DNA of 64,000 bases. It comes from Polychytrium aggregatum (lineage: Eukaryota; Chytridiomycota; Chytridiomycetes; Polychytriales). The notes under the pieces are model-generated. The model saw nothing but the letters and a program-made list of their open reading frames with translations, had not been told where the DNA came from and searched no databases. The DNA lies in contig NW_026516302.1 of the NCBI RefSeq assembly GCF_025602895.1, positions 62,001 to 126,000 on the forward strand, in the 5' to 3' direction. The position numbers and the translations under genes are program-made. Positions 12,158 to 22,601 of the stretch are shown piece by piece (the first letter of the stretch is position 1; every line of letters starts with the position of its first letter).

Positions 12158-13426
12158 ATGGGCTCCAAGCGCAAGCTGCCCATCACCGTCTCGAAACAGC
12201 GAGTCCGATCCAACCCCGAGGCCACCCAGGCTCTCATCGCCACCTATCACGCCCTCAACAAGCAGCTCACCCAACATCTGTCCCAGAACAACCATGAGGC
12301 CGCCAAAGAGGCCAAGCGCAAGATGGACGAGCTCGGCGGCCTGGATGCCTATCAGCGGGCCTCGCTCAAGGGCGGCGACGAACGCAAAGGCCGCGGAGCG
12401 AGCGGCCGATGGATCACTGACCAGCTGAGAGCCGAACACCAGCGCATCGAGGCCACGCTGCCCACACAAAACCCCAAGATCAAGCTCAAGCTGCTGGATG
12501 TCGGCGCAACCTCGGGCGAGACATACAAGCGCCTGTTTGCCTGGGTGGATGTCACGGCTATCGATCTGAATCCGCAGTGCTTGCTGGTGAAGAGGCAGGA
12601 TTACTTTGAGCGGCCATTTCCAGAGACAGACGACGAAAAGTTCCATGTTGTTTGCATGTCCTTGGTCATCAACTTTGTCGGCGATGTCGCCAAGCGAGGT
12701 AAGGCAAATCATCACCGCCATCCCCATCCGCACTCGACAGGCTCGGCCAAGATTCGATAAGTCGCAGTCGCTGCGGAACGATCGCTGCTCTCTTGGCTGA
12801 CGCTATCCAATCGCACTATCGGCGTCGATGGCCCGAGGATAGGCGAGATGCTGGTGCGCACACTGCCCTTCCTCTATCCCGAGGGCCTGTTCTACATTGT
12901 GATCCCGCTCCCGTGCGTCACAAACTCCCGCTACATGACGCACGATCATTTCGTCGGCCTGATGGGCCAGATCGGCTTCGATCTCATCGAGTTCCACCAT
13001 GCCACCAAGGTCGCCTACTATCTTTTCCGCAAGTCGGCCGACTCGGACTCGGTTGATCCAAGCGGCGTGGCTTTGAAGAAAGTCGAGATCAATCCAGGAC
13101 CGGGGCGCAACAACTTTGCCATCGTCATCCAGCCACAGCCACAACCAGCAGCCCCAAAGTCGGTCGACTCGTCTCGATCAAAGCCCCGAGATCGCGGACG
13201 GCATTCGGCAGCGCCTCTGCCGAACCATAAGTCGCCAAAGACCCCGCCTGCATCCATCTCGAAATCCTCCGGAAAACCAAAGACGTCGAAAACAACGGCA
13301 TCCAGGCCGGCCGTGCCTCCAGGACAAGCGTCAAAGACCAAGTTTAAGCGAGCATCGCCGAAGCCACTCCAGGACCAACGGCTGGTCAAGAGTGGCCGCA
13401 TCGCAAAGCCAGCGAGTCGAAGGTGA
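12158..13426 (+). CDS. BMT2: 25S rRNA adenine-N1 methyltransferase, Bmt2/SAMTOR family
   Basis: In yeast Bmt2 makes m1A2142 in 25S rRNA in the nucleolus; animal relatives (SAMTOR) sense S-adenosylmethionine. Exons 12158-12698 and 12843-13426 give 374 aa. The Rossmann SAM-binding motif LLDVGATSG is at residues 112-120. It is followed by TAIDLNPQ, the DYFERPFPE block, a SLVINFVGDV strand, the RGEMLVRTLPFL segment that crosses the intron, and the family signature PLPCVTNSRYMT. The last 100 or so residues form a Lys/Arg/Pro/Ser-rich basic tail, longer than in yeast, which could help nucleolar retention or RNA binding. The core motifs are intact. rRNA methylation is more likely than SAMTOR-type signalling in a fungus. 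Confidence 0.93.
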
Positions 13427-13569
13427 CGGGTGCCGGAGCTGACCTGGTTATATTGAACACAGCAAATACATCGACGACGGCGGCTGACCGCCAGAGCACG
13501 GCCTGCTGGCCATTTGATATCGAGAGATGAACCGCTGTTTCGACAGTGCGACGGCACGCTTGCAGTTCT

Positions 13570-14812
13570 CTATACAACCGTCTTGTATTCCAGCACTTGG
13601 TAGTTGTAGACGTGCACAACTCGGCCCTGGTGAACGACCCGCAAGCCTGTGTATGAGGAAACGGTGCGAGTCCGTGCATGAGTACTCAATGGCGGTCATA
13701 GCATCCGTGAATGGCGGAACGAAGATCGTCATGGATCAAACGAGTCGCCACAAACCGCAAGGCAGATAGCGAGCGAGCGAGCAGGCAGGCAAGCGGACAA
13801 GTAAGCGCACTGGCTGCTGGGATGCATCCAGGCACTGAGGAACATGCCTTTCCAAAATGCCAGTCACCCAGTCACCCAGTCACCCAGCCATCCAGCCATC
13901 CAGCCATCCAGTCATCCAGCCATCCAGCGGCCATGCACAATGCGATCACTTTCCAAGCGTGTCGCTTACCTTCGAGAATGTGCTCGCCGCACTCGCCCAC
14001 GATGAGCTCGCCGTCGACACTGGCGCGGCCAACAAAGGTGGGCTTTCCTTCGGGGCTGGTGCCTCCGCGGACGTAGAGACCAAGCTCGACACCAACCAAT
14101 TTGCCTTTGCTGTCGGCCCAGTGCAAGCCACGAGCCGACCCGGTGAGAATCTCGAACTGATCAAAGATCGAGACGCCGTTGGGGTCGTTCTCGCGGTTGC
14201 TCCAGGGCACTTCGACGCCTCCAAAGGTGCCCTCAAGAACTTTGCCAACATGGATCGACGAAGGCAGGATAGCCCGGCCGATGTAATACACCTTGCCGTA
14301 TCGGTCATGGCCGCCATTGATGGCATTCTGGGGTACAGAGTCGAATGTGCAGGCAACCCATTCGATCCTGCTAGTCGTGGGACTGCCGCCGCTGGCACTT
14401 CTGCCCAGATTCTTGAGGACCAGGAGGGACTCGGCCACGGGCGATGTGGAATGGATCGCTATGCTCGTGGCCTGCAGGCTGCTGTTATCGAAGCCAGACG
14501 GCTCCCACGACTTGGTATTGCGAACAGGTTCTTCGCCAAGTTTGGAGTGATGCAGCTGGCGACGACGATGTTTGTAGAGAGAAATGATCAGCCATATCGA
14601 AGCAACGATAGGCATCTGGCAGCGGCAGATGCGAACGCAGCTCGTTGGAATGGACGATGGCATCGAAGACGCCTCGCCACGATAGATCCAGCGAGCAGCG
14701 ACCAAATGCTGGCAACCATGAGACTCACCACAGTTGCAGTGAACTGCGTGCCCTGATACGTGACGATCTGTCCCGGAGTGTAGATCTTTCCAGCTACCCA
14801 GGGCTCCGACAT
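13570..14812 (-). CDS. DM9-domain protein with N-terminal chitin-binding-like segment
   Basis: Exons on the minus strand are 14812-14729, 14555-13970 and 13646-13570, giving 248 aa. The first exon (PWVAGKIYTPGQIVTYQG) resembles a CBM5/12 chitin-binding module. The rest carries DM9 (DUF3421) signatures: SVPQNAINGGHDRYG, KVYYIGRA, the GKV...GGVEVP block, a second RASVDGELIVGECGEH and a closing GRVVHVYNYQVLEYK. DM9 proteins in animals are mannose-binding lectins; the fungal role is unknown. A wall- or glycan-binding job is inferred. The first intron's acceptor is uncertain. An alternative site about 60 bp upstream in the transcript would add a hydrophobic stretch followed by a KHRRRQ cluster. 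The second intron contains a minisatellite. Confidence 0.75.
13861..13927. repeat. 8-bp tandem repeat AGYCAYCC inside the DM9 gene's second intron
   Basis: About eight units drifting from AGTCACCC to AGCCATCC, wholly intronic. Confidence 0.88.
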
Positions 14813-15930
14813 GACGTGAGTTGATAAAGAGGCGTGTGTCGATCACAGGAGAGCGGTAGATGATGATGATATTGATTATGGTTATGTATATACGGGAGAG
14901 TCAATGCTGATGCGGGTGCAAATGATATGCGGAAGCGGATGGAGCGTCGACGCAGGATGCGGATGGAATGTGGTGTTGAGAGGCAGAGTCGAGGAACCGA
15001 CCGAGGTTGCGAATGGAGGGCAGTTGTCGGGTGCGGATGGCGGTGCCGGGATGCGGGCTGCCTGGTCGGAGGGAAGTGATGCTCCCGCGCGTCACGATCG
15101 CTCACCCCAGAAGCGCGTGCACCCCGGTCGGAGCCGGCATCGACATGAGGCCGGGAGGGAGAGAGCACCGTCGCAGACGACAGGTGCACCGCCGCAGGAG
15201 ATGGACGTCGCCGCAGGGTAGGTATGCACGGGCAGCATTCAATCCCACATGGCACGCCAAGGACAGCGACGAGCATCGACGCTCGTCGCCCGGACCAACC
15301 CGCCACAGGCACGGCCCATTTGCGCTTTGCTCGGTGGTTGGGCGATGCCAATGCACGATGATCCTAATGCACGAGCGGTGTAGGTCATCGTCTCTCCTCT
15401 GGATGGAACGTAATGGCTTGCGTTTGGCTCAGTCCTATATCATGGGCTGGGGAACCAGATGCAGTCTCGCGGCACATGCAGCGGTGGCATGGGACGGGCA
15501 GCACGACAGCCAAGAGCACCGGCCGGCAGTGGGGATTGGGGCGACAGCGCAATGACGACACCCTAGAAAAGAGTCTATAGATGTCAATGTCTCGGCAGTC
15601 TCTCAGCCAGATTGGGCAGCGGCTTTGATCAAGTAGCATGGGTCTCTATCGCCTGACAGGAGTCATCCGGGCCAGGCAGCCGGCGGGTCTAGGTTCATTC
15701 CATCCACCAGTCAATGGAGCGGGGCGGGCGCAATTGTGATTGCCGACAAGCCTGTTTCCCAGGGGATCTGGCTGGGAGTGACGTCCACACCGATGGGACC
15801 ATCGCTTCTCAGCAGCATGGCCGCAAGCATCGGCCTCGGCTATATTTGACCGTCAGGGGAGCTTGGTGTTTCGTCTGGGTCGCCTGCACCTGCATCGTTT
15901 CAAGCACCCCAGAACAGAACTCTCGTCACC
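14813..15930. other. Divergent spacer upstream of the first class C receptor
   Basis: No gene recognised. TATATTT at 15841-15847 lies 84 bp before the receptor ATG and may be its TATA element. Confidence 0.5.
14886..14893 (-). promoter_or_regulatory. Candidate TATA box of the DM9 gene
   Basis: GTATATAC lies about 75 bp upstream of the chosen ATG on the minus strand, a plausible core-promoter spacing. Confidence 0.4.
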
Positions 15931-18900
15931 ATGCGCATGCCCGGCTGGCTTCTCGCAGGTGTATCGGTGTGGATGGTGCTCTTGTCCATGGCGCTTTCTG
16001 GCCATGCGACGCTCTTCACCGGCCAGCCCTATACTCCAGTATATCCGGTCCATCCCCAAAAGCAAGGAAACAACAGTATCCTCAAAATCGGTTTGCTCGG
16101 GCAATTTTCCGCGCCGTACATTGTCCCCAGCGGCCCCTTTCCAGTGCCGACCGACCAGCTTGCTGCAATGATGCTGTGAGTCGCCACAACCGCCAGCATC
16201 GCTCTCGTGCTTCGGTGGGGTGCTGCATGCCCATGATCGTGTCTGCTCCCTAACAGCCGACCCGTCGATAGATTCTACGCTGTGCAGGCCGCTGTCGACA
16301 TGTTCAATGAACAGTAAGCATCGTCCAGTTCATCATATCCTGCAGCACATCTGGACACTGGGTCTGAGCTGCTGAATATGGGCTCCAGAAATGAGCGCGA
16401 CCAATGCGATGCCACTACATGCAACTACATGCGACTTCATGCAACTACATGCAACTACGTGCGACTTCATGCAACTAACACCCGCAATCCATATCCTCAC
16501 CAGGAACGATTTTCTCCCGGGCACGGTAGGCGAAGCATGTGCACATAATTGCTATAGAATCGCCGCTAACTCCTGCCGCCTCTCTTTATGATAGCGGGTT
16601 CAAGTCGACACGATCGACATATACGATGGTGTCTCGATCGCGGCCCGAGCGGTAGGCGAGAGCGGTGGGATGGTCGCCGGCAAAAGCAGCCATTTTCGCA
16701 TATGCGGGGACGTATTTCTGACATGTGCACCAATACAGCTGATCTCCACAAGCACGGCCATAGCCACTCAGCAATACTCGTGCTTCATTGGTATGTCGGC
16801 CGTGTCGCCTAGATGCTCCTTGGATCTCGTTGCATCCTTCACGCTGCCTTGACCATGACCGGTCACTTCGAGCGATGCTGCTATGCTGCCCAGGCATAGA
16901 GTCTGGCATCCCATAGTCACCGTTCCGTGTGTTCGGGACAATGTAGGCGATACTTCCAGTGCTGCCGATACCGAGGACGGTGACAGTGGCGAAGCCCTTA
17001 TCACTGGACAATTCAATCTTCCAGTAAGGCTCTGTCGACATGGCGATCTCGCTGACTCGCATCACGCCAGCTTCCACGCGATGCTGATTGTCGAACATCT
17101 CTCTACAGTTTTGCTTGGTTCTTTCAGGAGTTATCAATGTAAGCGAGCTGGGCACCTGGATCGGGCGAAATCTTGGTTCATGGACGCTAAACTCAAATAC
17201 TGCCGTCTCAGATTGAAGACAAGTCTACGTACCCGACCACCTTCCGTCCTCTGTCGACTGCGGCATTAGCTGGAGGAAGTACGTGTCCTCACTAAACCAA
17301 TTGTAGATTTGAAGTCGGACATTGCTGCTTCAGGCGACATCGTATATTCGATTTCGCTGCGATCGACAGGGTCTGTGTCTCATTTGGCGATGAACCGGTC
17401 ATACCACCATTAGGTATTGCAGACTGGGTCTACGCCATGGGATGGCGCAACGTTGTGGTTATCGTTTCGGTGAGTTCCAGTGCATGGATGACTCCACCAA
17501 ATCTTGAGCCACAGTCAGCGGTCGTCCTCGTACTTGGCTAAGCCCTCTCCTCTCGTCAACAGTGCTCGATCAACGATGGATACGGGCCCATTTTCTATCC
17601 GGGCTTTTTACAAAGAGCCCAGGCCCTGGGCATCACTATACTGGACACAGTATACATATATTGCGGCAGCAGCGACATATACATGAACGACTGGGAAACC
17701 CCCTCACAAAGAATCAAGGCTTCCAATGGCCGTATCTTCATTCTGATGGCAAACTGGCCGGCCGTAAATATCATGTTTTTACAGGTGTGTTTTCACAACG
17801 AGAGCGCATCGCTCGGCAGTCCCACCGGCGCATCGCTCAACAGTCCCACCGGCATCACTTATCTAATTAAAGCCATTGCTTTCGAATCACCACCTAGGCA
17901 ATGTAGGTCATCAGGAGCTCGCTCGTCTGGCAGTCTGGCAGTCTGGCAGTCCGGCCGCCATCACGCCAACGGGGCGTCGCCGATCTCATACAGAACAGAC
18001 CCACGTCCTGATCCAGCACCGCTGGCGTGAAAGTGGAAGTGGTGAACCATACCCTTAGTCCGTGTCGTGTCGACCCATGTCGTATTAACTGCTCACTCTG
18101 GTATAAACCAGCAAGGACGGCCTCATGCAGCCCCAGTATGTGTGGTACACAACTGCAGGAACAGACGCCGGAGCATTAAACTACATGCTAAGCTCTCCAG
18201 AGGCACAAAACAAGTCGTTCAGCTTGGGACGACAGGCAGTGAGCTCGGATGTGATGCCATACTTTTGCATGTAAGCACAAGGAGGCAAGCCGATGCCTGT
18301 TTGGCTGGAGAGTCTGTGCAGCTAACTACTCTGTCCAATAGAAACGGCCCCGTGACCACATGGCCGAACAACCCCGTATGGCTCCGATTCAACCAGACCT
18401 GGGCCACATATAACCTCGGGCCGCTATACACATCCGCAAACCCATGGAATGGCATACCGTATGTGCACAGGAATCGGCTTTGGTTGGGTCCAGTCCGCGG
18501 CTCGAGACCAGCTTGCATTGCCTATCGGGCGGGTACCCATTTGGACGTCCAAGCTGAAGTCCAACCTACTGAATGGCCCCCAACTAATACATCCGACTCC
18601 TCGCAGTTTGGCCTTCGATTGCGCAATGGCTATGCTATACGGCTTTGACAGCGTAAGGATTGTCACACTTGCCACCCGACATTTCTGCAATGTCCGAATC
18701 GTCCAGGACGGTTTCCCACCCCCACCCGGCGGAGTACCAACTATAGCCTCACCGGATGCATTTCATCGCAGATCCTCAAATCCCATCCCTCCATCACGCT
18801 GGATATCCTGAGGAAGGGGCTGCTTCCACAAAACTTGACAAGCCCGCTAGCGTTCTCAACAGGGCAGATGGGCGCAACGGGCCCGCTCTTGTTCGACAGT

Positions 18901-21578
18901 ATGTGCGACTCGGATCAACTCTGCTTGTTTTGCCGCTGAATTGGACCGGATTCGATTTGGCGCCAACTCTCTGTTCTCATGTTATCTAGAATACGGAGAT
19001 AGGCTCACAGGGTAAGCAGCAAGACGGTCGAGCCTCCGCGAGAGAAACCGTGAACGCCGACTAATGCTTTCGCTCTGAACGACAGTGGAGTCTATGCTAC
19101 GCTGGTGGTTAGTGAGCACATCGTATGCACTCGCACTCATGACGACCTGCATCGCAACGGCGCCACTGACCACGCCGAACCACACAGACCAACGGCGGTG
19201 ACAGCGCCATCTCAGTCCAGCAGTATCTCATGTCCTCAAACTACAGCGCACCTCCAGTACAGCCGCTGTTCCTGTACTCTCTGAACGATACATGGGCAAT
19301 GTACTTTAGCAACAACCTCTGTAAGTTGAGTCGCCGTGTCGTGCTGCGTATCAGCCTTGGTGTATACCAGCCTTAGTGCATATGATTCACCGCCAGGTCG
19401 GGTGAATGCTTGGTTGTGCCAGTCATATCATGCGAGCTGACGCTGTCGAGCGTTGCTCCATCGTCTCTCTCGTTCATACTTAGCGGCGACGGCTCAGACC
19501 GTGGGTACGGAGTGCATTCGCGACATTCATTTCGTTCACGACACCATGGACCGTTATGATGTACATCGCGATCGCACCGCAGAGGCACCAAATTGTGACT
19601 CTGCATCCAACTCTGATCATCCCGAACATTCAATTCTGACCATCCCGAACATCGACGCTCCCAGACATTGACATAACCCCGCCGGTGGATTTTCCGCCAA
19701 CCATAAACCTGAATGATGGACTGCGCGCTTTGGCGCCGGCAGTGATACTGTCGTGCTTGGGCATCGCCATGAGTGTCTCGGCTTTCGGCTATGTCATCGT
19801 GTACAGCAATCCGCGCCCCATGCTCAAGAGAAATTGGGAAACCGTGAGCATATGTAATACCCTTATGTCATTATCGATATGATCGGAGCCGCACACTTCC
19901 TCCGCTGACATGCGTGTCCCGATCACCTGCCGATTTCTAGTGTTGCTGGCAAGCACGGTGGGCTATTCGTGCATCTTCCTCTTCATTGGCCCCCCAAACG
20001 TGGTGGTCTGCAAGCTGCGCCCCCTTGTCCTCATGGTCGCCTACAGCCTTTCCATCGGGTAAGCTCATCCTTAGCATTCCATGCCTTCCAATATCGATCA
20101 AACATTGATGATATTCGGCAACAGTCATCTGCATATGCTGAACGATGGCGATTCCCATTCGGTACATTTGTTCTAAGTCCACCATCATTGTCATTGCAGA
20201 TCTTTGATCTCCATGACCATGGGTATGTAGAGCGATACATGCATTCAACGCCGCCGATGCACGAACGGACGGACTGACACCGATCATTCTCCAGGCTATT
20301 ACAAGCTTATAGCCAAGCACAATCAAGGCGGACGGAGTATATCGTGGTCGATCAAGTTTCTTCCAGCCTGCTTCAATATGATCCTGGGCTTGGTATGTCC
20401 TCCGGTACTCGCTCCGTCCTCAATGCCAGATCAGCTAAATGGCTCTTGGAAACAGGTCGCCCTCGGAGTCAACGAGTCGATCTATCCCCAAGCCCCATCT
20501 GTCAGCTTTGTCAACAGCCTGAGTTACTACACGTCCTGTCAGTCTGGAAGCTGGATCAACCCCACGTTTGCATTCCTGGCTGGATTTTACATGATTTCGG
20601 CTTTGGTAGCGTTCTTCACGATGGCGCGTCTCGCAAAGCATCCCAATTTCCAGTGAGTGTATGCACAGAGCATTCCAGTCGTGCCTTGGTCGTGCCAATT
20701 GAGATACACACGTTCCTGGACTCAATCCAGCGAAGTGAATTGAATGGCTCACTCAACGGAATCCGCCTATGGCAGAATGGAACACCAAATGGTTTTGCTG
20801 TCAATCGGGTATGTAAGAGTGCCGCTGTAAGCCTCTGCGATCCGGGCCGTCGAGCCAGACTCCCCATGCATATTGCTGAATAACGCACCCGCATATCCAT
20901 AGTCAAATGGCAATTTTATCGGCCTTGTTAGTGCCACCTCTCTTCAGCAGCCAGTTCTTCAATGTCCAGTCCTACATCCGACCAACGGCCTTGCTGGTGA
21001 TCCCAACGACGACACTCGTCCCTATATTCTTCAGCATGTTCTGGCGCGAGAACAGCCTGTCCGGGAAGGAAGAGACGACCATCTCGGCCGTGGAAAAATG
21101 CTCCCCTTCCAATTCATTGCACGGAACCGTCTACACCCACGTTGATATCGAGTGCTTGGCACCGGTCAGGGACAGGCTCACAATCAAAAAGGGTCGGCTG
21201 GTGATCTTTGGCGTGGATCAGTTCCTGATACTTGGGAAGGAGGGAAGAGGCGACAGCGAGAAGCAGGTTGGTACCGGTTCGCATGCGATTTCAACCGAGC
21301 TGAGGATCCTTACTAACTATTGGCAAATGTGGATGCATCTCCGCCACTTGTTTCTGATGGTATGAAACACCCCGGCTCAGCCCCGGCTCGAGACATTCCG
21401 TGGAATGTTTGCAGAATACGAACCGGAGAGCAATCTCGTATCACTCACAAGTGGAAACCGCTTATACGATGTTGTTTTTAAGAGCCCGGATGTAGCTGCA
21501 GCATTCTACGATGCGTGCTTTGTTAGTATGGAGTTTCGAAATGCCGGAGTGTCCACTCATGGTCGAACATTGCACTAG
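15931..21578 (+). CDS. Class C (GABA-B-like) G-protein-coupled receptor, copy 1
   Basis: A signal peptide (MRMPGWLLAGVSVWMVLL...) is followed by a type I periplasmic-binding ligand domain (FYAVQAAVDMFNEQ, NDFLPGT, IADWVYAMGW, YVWYTTAG) and a seven-helix class C module. The module includes the CKLRP motif before helix 3 and the HPNFQ loop before helix 6. Exons: 15931-16175, 16272-16313, 16504-16525, 16595-16651, 16739-16790, 16947-17023, 17109-17138, 17212-17278, 17414-17469, 17563-17784, 17898-17902, 18112-18270, 18342-18458, 18607-18652, 18772-18898, 18990-19011, 19086-19107, 19188-19320, 19665-19853, 19941-20058, 20200-20222, 20295-20392, 20456-20652, 20903-21266 and 21381-21578, about 895 aa. 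Every junction keeps phase. The last intron is the least certain, because reading straight on meets a stop at 21363. The ligand is unknown. Its paralogue starts at 22602. Confidence 0.82.
16420..16476. repeat. 10-bp tandem repeat in copy 1 receptor intron 2
   Basis: Units of ATGCAACTAC alternating with ATGCGACTTC fill most of the short intron between 16314 and 16503. Confidence 0.85.
17898..17902 (+). other. Predicted 5-nt micro-exon (copy 1 receptor)
   Basis: GCAAT is flanked by a TAG acceptor and a GTAGGT donor. It supplies Ala plus two bases of the next codon and is required to keep the frame between the 222-nt exon ending MFLQ and the exon starting AAGGACGGC. The paralogue has GCAAG in the same place. 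Confidence 0.65.
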
Positions 21579-22601
21579 GAACAGTGGCATGCGGCTCGTC
21601 CAGAAAACATTCGTCTGGAGTATTTGGTCCACGAATCGTGTCGGCTTCAGAGGATCCGATCGATGGGTTTCGATTGCCCAGCCATCTTGGTAGTGATTTC
21701 GTTAGTTTTGAGCAGCAAGTTGTTTGGGCAGTACGATCTTGAATGCACAATGAATGCTCGTGCGCACTGACGATCGAGTGAGTTACAGGGTTTCCAGAAT
21801 GAAATGGGACACTCCGTTTTTAACCAGGACAGTGTTTTTTTCTGGAACCTGAATACACCCACCCACTCATCGCATTCATGGCCAAGCAAGCAAGCCATCG
21901 ACCAGGCACTGAAGGAGACCGAAGTGGTGATTGCCTTTGGGAATGCATCCTGGAAACAGGGGAAGGGATATGCTTCCAGTCCCAGGAGACTCAGGTTCGC
22001 CAAGTACTTTGAGCAGTTCCACAACCACCAGAGACGACCACCAGACCCATCCGTCTCCAAGATCCATGTGTGCTCGGTGAACGAGTTCAACACATCCCAG
22101 GTGTGCCCACATTGTCGGGAAGCCAAGCGACTCGAGAAGGTCGAGCATCTTGATATCGAGAAACCATGGGGTTGTCCAGAGAGTGGAGCGGATGCACTAC
22201 ACAGAGAGATTGCCAATTAGGACGGGAAACAATCTCACGGCTTGCTCACTGGGGCCTACAGTCAGTCAGCGGGTTTCAGACATCTGAAGCCAGGAAGGAA
22301 CTGTCCCGTTTCTTTCTTGACCGACAGTACTGGTGACGCGAACGAGAGAATATACATTTCAATTTGAGCGCTCCACGCAAAGTACAGTCCAATACCAGTC
22401 TGTTCGAATGGATTATGGCTGCGGAAGTGGTTCGATTGGCTGCGATAGCCTTGGTCCGTGATGATGTCAGTGGATTGTCGTCCGGGACATTCCGGCCTGA
22501 AGCTCTCCGGGATGGTGTTGCCGTTTCGTCGGTCTGGATTCGTCTCGGCCCGCACATCGCTGACTCGTTTCGCGCTAACTAGAGCTGAATCTACCCTTGC
22601 C
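21579..22601. other. Spacer between the two receptor genes
   Basis: Contains the Fanzor remnant at 21804-22220. The rest holds no recognisable gene. The 380 bp after the remnant should carry the promoter of receptor copy 2. No terminal inverted repeats were found by eye. Confidence 0.5.
21804..22220 (+). pseudogene. Fanzor (eukaryotic TnpB/OMEGA nuclease) C-terminal remnant
   Basis: A 138-codon open frame resembles the C-terminal third of Fanzor RNA-guided nucleases. It shows VVIAFGNASW, then RLRFAKYF, then VNEFNTSQVCPHC (the RuvC-II Glu and the first half of the zinc ribbon), and ends at HREIAN. Intact Fanzors have a second CxxC pair and an NRDxNAA motif carrying the RuvC-III Asp. Here only one Cys (WGCPES) remains and the Asp position reads Glu before the frame stops. 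With no N-terminal half, REC/WED region or RuvC-I Asp visible upstream, it is a dead fragment of a transposon-associated gene. Fanzors are well known from chytrids such as Spizellomyces. Whether it was carried in by a DNA transposon cannot be seen. Confidence 0.78.
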
